Notes under the pieces: generated by a model
The model's input: only the letters and a program-made list of their open reading frames with translations
Databases searched by the model: none
What the model was told of the DNA's origin: nothing
Source of the DNA: Bacteroidales bacterium UBA1173
Lineage (GTDB): Bacteria > Bacteroidota > Bacteroidia > Bacteroidales > F082
NCBI GenBank assembly: GCA_002311655.1
Contig: DBYZ01000009.1
Coordinates: forward strand, 12,453 to 76,452
DNA: 64,000 nucleotides
Direction of reading: 5' to 3'
Translations under genes and position numbers: made by a program
Shown here: positions 33,097-42,200 of the stretch, piece after piece
How positions within the stretch are numbered: position 1 is the stretch's first letter
Layout of the letters: every line of letters begins with the position of its first letter

Positions 33097-35169
33097 TTAT
33101 TTCAGATAGGTGTCAAGCCAGTTTTTGAATCTGCGCTGCCACAACATTCCGTTTTGAGGTTGCAATACCCAGTGATTTTCATCCGGGAAATAGAGGAATT
33201 CTGCAGGAATGCCGCGTAAAACAGCCGCATTGTATGCCTGCATGCCCTGTGTGTAAGAGATTCTGTAGTCCAAACCGCCGTGGATGACAAGGATTGGAGC
33301 AGTCCACTTGTCGACAAACAAATGCGGTGAGTTTGAATATGACCACTGAACGACAGGGTTTTCCTTGTCCCAGTATGGTCCGCCGAGATCCCAGTTAACA
33401 AACCACATCTCTTCGGTCTCAAGATATTGAGCGTCAAGGTTAAACATGCCGTCGTGAGCGATGAGAGCCTTGAAACGACCGTCGTGATGACCTGCGAGCC
33501 AAAACACCGAAAAACCGCCGAAACTTGCGCCTACAGCACCGAGACGGTCTTCGTCAACGAACGGCTCTTTTGCGAGGGCGTCGATGGCAGAGAGATAGTC
33601 TTGCATGCACTGTCCGCCGTAGTCACCGCTGATCTCCTCGTTCCATTCCTGACCGAAGCCTGGCAAACCGCGTCTGTTAGGTGCAACCACGATGTAGCCG
33701 TTTGATGCCATCTGCTGGAAGTTCCAACGATATGACCAGAACTGGCTCACTGTACTTTGCGGACCGCCTTCGCAGTAAAGAAGTGTAGGATATTTCTTGT
33801 TTTTGTCGAAATGAGGAGGGTAGATGACCCATGTCAACATCATCTTGTTGTCGGTGGTCTTAATCCAGCGTTCCTCGACTTCAACTGGTGTTAACTGTTT
33901 GAAAATGTTATCGTTGACGTGTGTGATCTGCTCAAACATTCCACTTTTCGGGTCGATGCTGTAAAGCTCTGTTGGGTGTGTCATCGACTGTTGTCCGCCG
34001 ATGAGTTTGTCGCCTGCAACGGCCAACGACACGAAGTTATGTCTACCATTGGTGATCTTGCGGATGCTGCCGTTGCTGAGTGTCAGCTCGTAAATCTGGT
34101 CGGTGGCGTGGATGTCGCTGATGAAATAAATCTTTGTGCCGTCTGCCGACCATGTCAATGATGTCGAGTTCTGGTCGAAGCCGATGCTGTGGTCTGTCTT
34201 CTCTCCAGTGGCAAGGTCCATGACGTAAAGTCTTTGTTTATCAGCCTCATAGCCGTCGCGTTCCATGCTCTCCCAGGCCAGTTTGTTGCCTGTTGGAGCC
34301 ACTGAGATGTTGAGGTCGTAACCCATCATGCCTTCAGTGAGGTTGGTAGTCATGTCGGCAGCGATGTTGTATCTGTAAACATCAGTGTTTGTTGATGTTG
34401 CATACTCTTTGCCTTCTTTTTTGCGGCAGCAGTAAAGCACCGAGCCGTTGTCTTCGCTCCATGCCACCTGTTCCATGCCGCCCCAAGGTCTCACCGGTGA
34501 CTCCCAAGGTTCTCCTTGAAGGATGTCTTTACCCTTGGTAATCAAGCCGTTATCGGTTTTTGCGACGAAAAGATGGCTGTAAGTGTCAACCCACATATCC
34601 CAATGACGGTACATCAAGTCGTTGTTGATTCTTCCTGACGAAAGCTGGAGATCAGGGTAGATGTCGGCGACGTTGTCCTTAATCTTGACTTCGGCTGAAT
34701 ACACGATGTATTTACCGTCGTTGCTGTATTTGAAACCAGTGATACCGTCTTGAATATCAGTGACTTGCTTACGATTTTTGCCTTGGATATCCATCTCCCA
34801 GAGCTGCATGTCGCCGCTTTTTGCTGTCATGAAAGCGATGCTTCCTGAAGGAGTGAATGTCGGGCTGTACTCGCTGAAACTGCCGTCAGTAAGGCATTTC
34901 ACGTTGTTTCCGTTGGCATCCATGATGTAGATTCTTGAGAATCCTTTGTTTTCAGCGACTTCATAGTCTGTCACGTTGTAAACGACTTTCTGAGCGTCGG
35001 GAGATACCGAGAATTCTCCAATTCTGCCCATGCTCCAAAGGACTTCAGGGGTTTGGATGTCGGAAGTTAGTTTCATTTTCTCGCGCGCCGGAGCTTTCGG
35101 CTTCGGAGCTTCACCGCATGACTGTAACATCAACAGTATCAATGCGATAGGTAAAAGTAATCTTTTCAT
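33097..35169 (-). CDS. S9-family peptidase lipoprotein (DPP5/acylaminoacyl-peptidase type)
   Basis: A 690-residue envelope peptidase. The signal peptide ends with LQSC (cysteine 18), predicting a lipoprotein. An N-terminal WD/beta-propeller region (about 40-430) is followed by the alpha/beta-hydrolase domain. That domain has serine about 549 in GASFGGFSVFW, aspartate in HGGLDYRIS and histidine in DENHWVL. Such exo-peptidases release dipeptides from peptides taken up by proteolytic Bacteroidota. A promoter (35202-35209) lies just upstream. Confidence 0.88.
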   Translation of the reverse strand: MKRLLLPIALILLMLQSCGEAPKPKAPAREKMKLTSDIQTPEVLWSMGRIGEFSVSPDAQKVVYNVTDYEVAENKGFSRIYIMDANGNNVKCLTDGSFSEYSPTFTPSGSIAFMTAKSGDMQLWEMDIQGKNRKQVTDIQDGITGFKYSNDGKYIVYSAEVKIKDNVADIYPDLQLSSGRINNDLMYRHWDMWVDTYSHLFVAKTDNGLITKGKDILQGEPWESPVRPWGGMEQVAWSEDNGSVLYCCRKKEGKEYATSTNTDVYRYNIAADMTTNLTEGMMGYDLNISVAPTGNKLAWESMERDGYEADKQRLYVMDLATGEKTDHSIGFDQNSTSLTWSADGTKIYFISDIHATDQIYELTLSNGSIRKITNGRHNFVSLAVAGDKLIGGQQSMTHPTELYSIDPKSGMFEQITHVNDNIFKQLTPVEVEERWIKTTDNKMMLTWVIYPPHFDKNKKYPTLLYCEGGPQSTVSQFWSYRWNFQQMASNGYIVVAPNRRGLPGFGQEWNEEISGDYGGQCMQDYLSAIDALAKEPFVDEDRLGAVGASFGGFSVFWLAGHHDGRFKALIAHDGMFNLDAQYLETEEMWFVNWDLGGPYWDKENPVVQWSYSNSPHLFVDKWTAPILVIHGGLDYRISYTQGMQAYNAAVLRGIPAEFLYFPDENHWVLQPQNGMLWQRRFKNWLDTYLK

Positions 35170-35201
35170 ATTTTAAATATTTGATTTGTCAATTTATTTT
35201 G

Positions 35202-35209
35202 CAAATGTA
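35202..35209 (-). promoter_or_regulatory. -7 promoter motif for the S9 peptidase
   Basis: Minus strand reads TACATTTG then C, 32 bases before the ATG at 35169. Confidence 0.5.
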
Positions 35210-35221
35210 CAGGATTATTTT

Positions 35222-35229
35222 TAACTTTG
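35222..35229 (+). promoter_or_regulatory. -7 promoter motif for the PNGase F-like gene
   Basis: TAACTTTG then C, 15 bases before the ATG at 35245. Confidence 0.5.
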
Positions 35230-35244
35230 CAAAAATTTTTCAAA

Positions 35245-36936
35245 ATGAAACGTACATTAATATTATTAGGAGTCATCTTTGCCGTGATGACGGTGGCTGC
35301 ACAGCAACGTCTTGTGTATCAATCTTATATGCTTGGTTCTGATAGCGGCGACACCACTTTCCGTGATGTCCAGAGATTTAAAAACCAATTGAAAATCAAT
35401 AATATTCAGGAGTTCAAAGGAAAGCTGATTGATGGCGTTTCCACCGATTTCACTTACGTGGATTATGATTTGGATTCGGTTTATTTCCAGATGAATTACG
35501 CAGATGGCGAGTCGTATTTTTACGCTTACTCGTTGAAAACCAATGATGTGGAGTTTAAAGAAGTGGGTGCTGAGAAGATTTTGGGTTACGACTGCAAGAA
35601 ATACAAGACCTCGATAAACTCGAACACAATAGAGGTGTGGATGACGGAAAGCCTTGGTTTTGAGGCATCTCCGGTAACTTCCCGTGGCTATCTGAAGGGC
35701 GTGATGGTGCGTCAGGCGATAAACGGAAACCGTATCATGGATCTGAAGTCGATAAAGAAAGACAAGAAACTGAAAAAGAGATTAATTCCTGATAATCTTG
35801 GAGTTAGGAAGACAGGGAAGGAGCTGAACAAGATAAACAAGGACAAACTTATCGTGCGTACGAAGATTTTCGACGACGAGCAGATTCATTTTGCGAAAAT
35901 TGACAAATTTCAGGGTGAGATTCCTTTCGACACGGTGATTGATTTCTCGTGGGGAACCATCATTTTGAAACGTGTCAACCTGCCGGTTTTGCCGGAGCAT
36001 TATCAGATTTTTGCGGAGCTTCACCAGCGCTCAAACGGTGACGCCTACGACCGTTCAGGCTCTGTTTTTGTCATCCCGATGGATAGAAAACTATCTTTAA
36101 GTAATGCTTTAATTGATAGTATTCAAACTATTCCATATCAATTAGATAAGAATGGTAAAAAGTATCAAGGAATAGCTCTTACCGATGACTATATGCCAGT
36201 TGTGGAGCTGATGCGTTTCTTCACTCCGTTTGGCGTGAGTCATTTCAACGACAGGCTGCAGATTGACGGCCTCGAATGGGAGGATGAGGCGTATTACAAA
36301 ATGGAGGTTTCGGAGCTTTCCGATCGTCTCTCCGGCGATGTCCTGATCGGCGCTTTCATCGGCAACTATGACGGCGGCGGACATAAGGTTTCGCTCGATT
36401 TGGTTGCATATCCTCAGGATTATGATGGCGACGTCTCCAACAACAGCCGCTGGAGTCTGCCGTTGTTCAATACCTGCAACGTGATGGAGATGTCGGGACA
36501 GAATTACGGCCGTTTGTTCCAAACCGACAGCCTTACCGTTGAATTTGACATCCCTGAAGGTGTTGAGAATCTTAGACTTAGATACATTACCACTGGCCAC
36601 GGAGGCTGGGGTGGTGGCGACGAGTTCAACCCGAAGGAAAATACCATCATCGTGGATGGCGAAAAGGTGTTCAAATACACTCCATGGCGTTGTGACTGTG
36701 CGACTTACCGTGAGTTCAACCCTGTCTCAGGCAATTTCTGGAATGGTGTGTCATCGTCAGACTTGTCACGTTCCGGCTGGTGTCCGGGAACGGCAACAAA
36801 TCCTGTGTATTTCGACTTAAGTGATTTGAAACCTGGACATCACACAATAACCGTAGCCATCCCGCAAGGTGCCGACGAGGGCGGAAGCTTCAGTCACTGG
36901 ATGGTGAGCGGTGTCCTGACTGGATTCAAGAAATAG
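35245..36936 (+). CDS. Secreted PNGase F-like protein with an N-terminal GLPGLI-like domain
   Basis: A 563-residue protein with a signal peptide (about 1-19). Residues 20-160 resemble the GLPGLI/DUF4412 group (EKILGYDCKKYKTSINSN, VWMTESLG). From about 230 on, the two jelly-roll domains of peptide-N-glycosidase F appear: DAYDRSGSVFV matches its DEWDRYANV region with the catalytic aspartate, RFFTPFGV matches RFITPYWV, and TGHGGWGGGDEF and SRSGWCPGTA match the second domain. The GDEF glutamate may correspond to the second catalytic acid. The glutamate of the TETW segment has no clear counterpart (IGAFIGNYDGGG), so activity is uncertain. It is convergent with dgt, separated by one base. Confidence 0.75.
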   Translation: MKRTLILLGVIFAVMTVAAQQRLVYQSYMLGSDSGDTTFRDVQRFKNQLKINNIQEFKGKLIDGVSTDFTYVDYDLDSVYFQMNYADGESYFYAYSLKTNDVEFKEVGAEKILGYDCKKYKTSINSNTIEVWMTESLGFEASPVTSRGYLKGVMVRQAINGNRIMDLKSIKKDKKLKKRLIPDNLGVRKTGKELNKINKDKLIVRTKIFDDEQIHFAKIDKFQGEIPFDTVIDFSWGTIILKRVNLPVLPEHYQIFAELHQRSNGDAYDRSGSVFVIPMDRKLSLSNALIDSIQTIPYQLDKNGKKYQGIALTDDYMPVVELMRFFTPFGVSHFNDRLQIDGLEWEDEAYYKMEVSELSDRLSGDVLIGAFIGNYDGGGHKVSLDLVAYPQDYDGDVSNNSRWSLPLFNTCNVMEMSGQNYGRLFQTDSLTVEFDIPEGVENLRLRYITTGHGGWGGGDEFNPKENTIIVDGEKVFKYTPWRCDCATYREFNPVSGNFWNGVSSSDLSRSGWCPGTATNPVYFDLSDLKPGHHTITVAIPQGADEGGSFSHWMVSGVLTGFKK

Positions 36937-36937
36937 A

Positions 36938-38260
36938 TTATTCGATCCCTCGCAGGTCCTTGTACAGCTGTACGGCGTACAAATCGGTCATGTTTGAGAT
37001 GTAATCCAAAACGACTTGTATCTTTGAATACGGGTCGTTTTTCTCTGTCTTGAACTGGTCGGGAATGATGGAGACCAAACGCTTATGATAGCCGCTGTCG
37101 GGGTGCAAAATGGCATCCATAAACTCGTTCATAAGACTGCCGATGATGTTGTATCCGGTTACTTCAATCTTTACTACAGATGGATGCTTGTAAATGTTTG
37201 GTACTGAGAAACTTCTGCATTCTTCCAAAGCGTCTTTTTCATGCTGTGGAAGATGCGAGATGAGGCTGTTTTGGAAGGTGCCTTCCATGATGCTGTCGTA
37301 GTTCTCGATGAACACTTTCGACACGCAGTCGACGAGCTTGTTGATGACCGTGGCACGCAAAAATGCCATGCGTTCGTTGGAGTCGGTGACGGTGTCGAAG
37401 ATATGTTTGCGGCGCTCGAAGAACCAAGCCTCTTCTGGTCTGTCTTCGCAGAAAAACGCCGTGAAATGTCTGTCGATGTCTATGGTCTGGATGATACCGC
37501 GTTTGTGGGCGTCTTCCATATCCAGAATGAGGTAGCAGATGTCGTCGGCGGCCTCCATCATGTATGAAAGCGGATGACGCGCGTAAATAGGCTTTTTGCT
37601 GTCTATTCTAGGAATTCCGCAGCCTTCCATGACCTTTTCAAACTGCTCGATCTCGCTGTTGAAGACGTTGTATTTCTTGAGGTCGCCTTTGTCGAAAGAC
37701 GGATATGGATATTTTATCAACGTTGCCAGCGATGCGTATGTCAGCGAGAGTCCGCCTTCACGACGACCCGCAAACTGATGTGTTAGCTGGCGGAAAGCGT
37801 TGGCGTTGCCTTCAAACGAGATGAGGTCAGACCATTGATTATCAGGGATTTGGCTCTGTAACGACTTGCCTTCGCCGAACTTGAAATAGCTGCTCATCGT
37901 CTCCTCTCCAGAGTGACCGAAAGGAGGGTTTCCAAGGTCGTGGGCGAGACATGCTGTCGAGACGATGGTGTCGATATCAAAAATCACGTTATGGAAATCG
38001 GGACCGTATTTCTCGATGAGGAATTTCGACACTTTTCGGGCTATTGAACGGCCCACGCTAGCCACTTCGAGGCTGTGTGTCATACGGTTATGCACGAGCT
38101 TCGCACCAGGCAAAGGGAAGACCTGCGTCTTGTTTTGCAGACGGTGGAAGATGTTTGAGAAGATTATGCGGTCGTAATCTCTCTGAAACTCGTTTCTGAT
38201 GTCGGCGACGCTCTGTGCGCGAGCCTCACGCTTCGGTGATAGTAACTGTTCCCAATTCAT
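36938..38260 (-). CDS. dgt: Deoxyguanosinetriphosphate triphosphohydrolase-like protein
   Basis: A 440-residue HD-superfamily enzyme that hydrolyses dNTPs to nucleoside and triphosphate. The metal-binding residues are visible in HNRMTHSLEVASVGRSIARK and CLAHDLGNPPFGHSGE, followed by MEAADDICYLILDMEDA, a conserved helix with the third ligand aspartate. The N-terminal LQNKTQVFP and the length fit the dGTPase family. It begins three bases after tsaD on the same strand, so the two share a transcript. Confidence 0.9.
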   Translation of the reverse strand: MNWEQLLSPKREARAQSVADIRNEFQRDYDRIIFSNIFHRLQNKTQVFPLPGAKLVHNRMTHSLEVASVGRSIARKVSKFLIEKYGPDFHNVIFDIDTIVSTACLAHDLGNPPFGHSGEETMSSYFKFGEGKSLQSQIPDNQWSDLISFEGNANAFRQLTHQFAGRREGGLSLTYASLATLIKYPYPSFDKGDLKKYNVFNSEIEQFEKVMEGCGIPRIDSKKPIYARHPLSYMMEAADDICYLILDMEDAHKRGIIQTIDIDRHFTAFFCEDRPEEAWFFERRKHIFDTVTDSNERMAFLRATVINKLVDCVSKVFIENYDSIMEGTFQNSLISHLPQHEKDALEECRSFSVPNIYKHPSVVKIEVTGYNIIGSLMNEFMDAILHPDSGYHKRLVSIIPDQFKTEKNDPYSKIQVVLDYISNMTDLYAVQLYKDLRGIE

Positions 38261-38263
38261 AAA

Positions 38264-39286
38264 TTATTTATTGACGGTACGTGCATACGGTGTCATGTCC
38301 TGTGTTCCGAATTCTCCTCTCTGATACTTCAAATATCCAGCAACACCAATCATTGCGGCGTTGTCGGTGCTGAACTTGAACTTCGGGATGAACACGTCCC
38401 AATGATATTTCTTTCCAGCGGCTCGCATGGCATCCTGAAGCCCAGTGTTTGCTGACACTCCGCCTGCTATCGCCACCTGCTTGATTCCAGTGTCTTTCGC
38501 CGCCTTTATCAGTTTCTTCATCAAAGTGTCGATGATGTCTTTTTGTATCGAAGCACACAAGTCGGCCTTGTTTTCCTCGATGAAGTTCTCGTTTTCCTTG
38601 AGTTTGTCGCGCAAGAAATACAAGAAACTGGTTTTCAGTCCGCTGAAACTGTAGTCGTAGCCAGGAATATGCGGCTTGCTGAACTGAAACGCGTCAGGGT
38701 TGCCTTCTTTTGCTAACTTATTGATTATCGGGCCTCCAGGGTATCCGAGTCCCATAATCTTCGCTGTCTTGTCGAATGCCTCTCCAGCAGCGTCGTCGAT
38801 GGTCTTGCCCAAGATTTCAAGGTCGAAGTAATCGTTGACCTTCATGATCTGGGTGTGACCGCCGGAAACCGTAAGACAAAGGAACGGAAACTGCGGAACA
38901 GGCGTGGGATTGTCCGGCTCTTGGGCGAAAAGCGCCAAAACATGCCCGTTGGTATGATTAATTTCAATCATCGGGATGTCCATCGCAAGCGCGAAAGCCT
39001 TTGAAAATGAAGTGCCTACGAGCAATGAACCCAATAATCCGGGACCACGTGTAAAAGAAATTGCACTTATTTGTTTTTTTTGTATATTTGCTTGCTTAAT
39101 TGCGGTGTCAACAACAGGTATTATGTTCTGCTGGTGCGCGCGCGATGCAAGCTCAGGGATGACACCTCCATACTGACGGTGAACCTCTTGATTAGCAATG
39201 ACATTCGACAAAACAGTCGTGCCTCTGAGGACTGCCGCAGACGTGTCGTCACACGATGATTCGATGGCTAAAATGTATTCGTTCAT
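38264..39286 (-). CDS. tsaD: tRNA N6-threonylcarbamoyladenosine transferase TsaD
   Basis: The 340-residue enzyme transfers the threonylcarbamoyl group to A37 of ANN-decoding tRNAs, working with TsaB and TsaE. Visible motifs are ILAIESSCDDTSAAVL, EINHTNGHVLALF (metal-binding histidines), CLTVSGGHTQIMKV and GGVSANTGLQDAMR. The ATG at 39286 gives the canonical N-terminus; an upstream in-frame ATG at 39331 would add 15 residues not found in the family and start upstream of the promoter. Its promoter lies inside the first codons of the divergent tamB. Confidence 0.95.
   Translation of the reverse strand: MNEYILAIESSCDDTSAAVLRGTTVLSNVIANQEVHRQYGGVIPELASRAHQQNIIPVVDTAIKQANIQKKQISAISFTRGPGLLGSLLVGTSFSKAFALAMDIPMIEINHTNGHVLALFAQEPDNPTPVPQFPFLCLTVSGGHTQIMKVNDYFDLEILGKTIDDAAGEAFDKTAKIMGLGYPGGPIINKLAKEGNPDAFQFSKPHIPGYDYSFSGLKTSFLYFLRDKLKENENFIEENKADLCASIQKDIIDTLMKKLIKAAKDTGIKQVAIAGGVSANTGLQDAMRAAGKKYHWDVFIPKFKFSTDNAAMIGVAGYLKYQRGEFGTQDMTPYARTVNK
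39083..39090 (+). promoter_or_regulatory. Possible promoter for tamB inside tsaD
   Basis: TATATTTG then C on the plus strand, inside the tsaD coding sequence. It would give tamB a leader of about 200 bases. It is the best match near tamB, because only 12 bases separate the two start codons. Confidence 0.3.
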
Positions 39287-39298
39287 AGCAATAAAAGA

Positions 39299-42200
39299 AT
39301 GCGCAAAGGTACAAAAAAGAATATTATACACGGCATTTTAATTATCATTGTGATAATTTTTGCTCTCATGGCAAGCATCATAGCTGCTTTCCGTGACCTC
39401 ACCGTGCAGAGTATGATAGCGCGTTCAGTGGCTTGCGAAATGGCGAACAGACTCGAAACCGACGTAAAAATCAAGACATTTTACATAACCGAGAAACTGG
39501 AGCTTTGCCTCGAGGACGTCCAAATCAATGATATCTACGGCTATCCGCTGTTCAAGATAGGGAAGATGGACGCCAGAATTATCCCGACGATAAATGATAA
39601 CGAATTGAGATTCAAAGACATATACATGAAAGATGTCTTGGGACGAGTGGTGAAATATGAAGGCGGTAAGAACCTGAATTTCAAAGATCTGTTTATGCAG
39701 CTGGGCGGGGAGAAGAAAGAGAAAAAAGAAAGTGACGGCGATTTCGACTTCCATCTGAAGGTCGACAACTTCAAACTCGACAACGGTCATGTGGTGTATT
39801 GGAATCAGAATAAAGACAAGCCCGAAAAGCTTAGCATGGACTGGGCTCATATTGATATCGACAGTATCTACGGAGTATTCAGCAATCTTGAGGTTAAACA
39901 TGACTCGGTCTCGGGTTATGTTCATACTCTCAAAGGCAAGGACAAATGCGGATTGGTGCTCGAGGATGGTAGCGGCGACGTGCTGTTTTGCGAGAAATGC
40001 CTCAACATCGACAGCCTCAAACTGGTGACGGGCGAATCCCATGTCGACCTCGACCTACGTTTTGAGTACAATAACTCCAGAGCATATTACGAATTCGTTG
40101 ATTCTGTGAGGATTATCGGAAATATCAGGCCATCGACATTGTTGCTCAGCGACCTGAAGTATTTCTCCTGGATTTTGCACAAACTGCCCGACAAATTCAA
40201 TTTCACTGGGTATTACGACGGAACGGTCAGCGATTTCACTGTAAGTGATTTTGTGGCTGATTTTGGCAATGAATCACATATCGACGCAGATGTCTCGTTT
40301 ACGGGATTGCCAGAATTTTATGATGCTTACATGGACATCACCATCAGAGAAATGCTATCGTCATACAACGACACCAAGAACTTTGCGATTCCGATTGAGT
40401 CGAAGACGGTGCCTATCCCAGAGGAACTTAGCGGCATCGGGACATATATGATGGCGGGCACTTTCCAAGGTTACGCTTTGGATTTCAAGACCCAGTTCAG
40501 CCTCGCCACAGACATGGGTGACATTGACGCCGCTGTTTATCTTAACACTACCGAAAACTCGGGATATTCGTTTAATATTGCTGCTAACAGATTGAACATC
40601 AGCGATTTGATTGGTATGGATGATGTGGAGACGACCTTCTCAATGGAGATGAGTGGTCAGGGAATGGAGGTGGCTGAAACAGAATTTGAGGCTGATGTGC
40701 ATTTCGGCTCATTGAAGATTCTCGGCAATGAGTTTAAAGACTTCAATGTTCACGGAGACTTTGAGAATCAACGTTTTATAACTATAGCAGGTGTCAAACA
40801 CCCGAATCTTGATCTGGATGTTTCGGCAATGATTGACCTTAAAGGTAAAATGCCGAGCTACAACATCATCGCAGACATCAGAAATGTGGACTTCGTTGCG
40901 CTGAATCTGCTTGATACTGATACCATTATGAATCTGGAGACGAATATCGACCTGCAGTTTAGCGGTAATGAGATTGACAATATTACAGGTCGTTTGGATA
41001 TCAAGGACACGAGGTATTACAACGGGGAAGAGTACCGTATGAATGCTTTTAACGCCAGCGTCAGCGAGGTCGCGGGAATTAAAGATGTTGAGATAGACTG
41101 TGATTTCTTTGATTTTTATGGCACGGGCATCATCAATGCGAAGACGTTTATGAATGCCATGAAAAACACAGGAAAACACTATGTCAATATGCCGCAATGG
41201 TTCGCAAACACTGTGCCTGACACGCATAAACAGGAGTTCTCGCTGTCGATGAACTTAAAGGACACTCGTCAGCTGACCAAGCTGTTTGTCCCGTCGTTGT
41301 ATGTGAGCAGCGGCACCACCATCAATGCGTCGTATACCGACGGATATTCTTACCACGGCTCGACGATAGAATCGCCTGAAGTGTGGTATAACGGATTTAA
41401 ATTCAAGAATATAGATATCAGAAACACCGCAAGGTTCGACGAGTTTGTGTCACGTATATCGTGTGATGACTTTATTATGCGCGATACCACAAGCAATAAT
41501 CCTGACCCGATAAGTCTTGAAAATATAGTCATTATGACAACATGCGGCCACGACCAGGTGAATACTGTCGTGACTTGGGACGATGATGATGAAGCCGACC
41601 ATACCAAAGCAAAGATTACTTCTAATTTCGTTCCTCATCACGATTCCGGCGGATTGTTGAGTATCAAGTCGGAGGAGATAGTGGTCAACGATACTGCTTG
41701 GTATCTGCATCCTGACTGTCGCATTGATTTTCATAAGCTTAGAACTGATTTTAAAGATGTTTCGCTTTATACCGATTACCAGAAGATTGCGGTTTATGGC
41801 GTGATGCCGAAGCATGACACCGACACGCTTTATGCCAGCTTCCATAACGTGGATGTCTCTGATATTGACTATATTACGTTATCCGACAATCTTAATTTTG
41901 ACGGAACTCTCAACGGTTATCTGGGCATCTCCGGAATGAATGAGAATTTCTCGTTCACTGCTGATATAGACTTGAAAAAGTTCTTCATTAACGGCCAGGA
42001 GGTGGGTGATGTGCTTGCTAGCGCGAAATGGTACGAGCCGAAGGAATCGATTTTCATCAATATGGAGGTTTATAACAGCCTGTTTGACAATGACAAACAT
42101 GAATCGGTGGGTCTGTTAGGCTTTTATTATCCGAAAAAGCAAAAAAACAACATCAGTTTTGACTTGATGTTTGACGATTTCAAGTTAGAGACGCTGTCGC

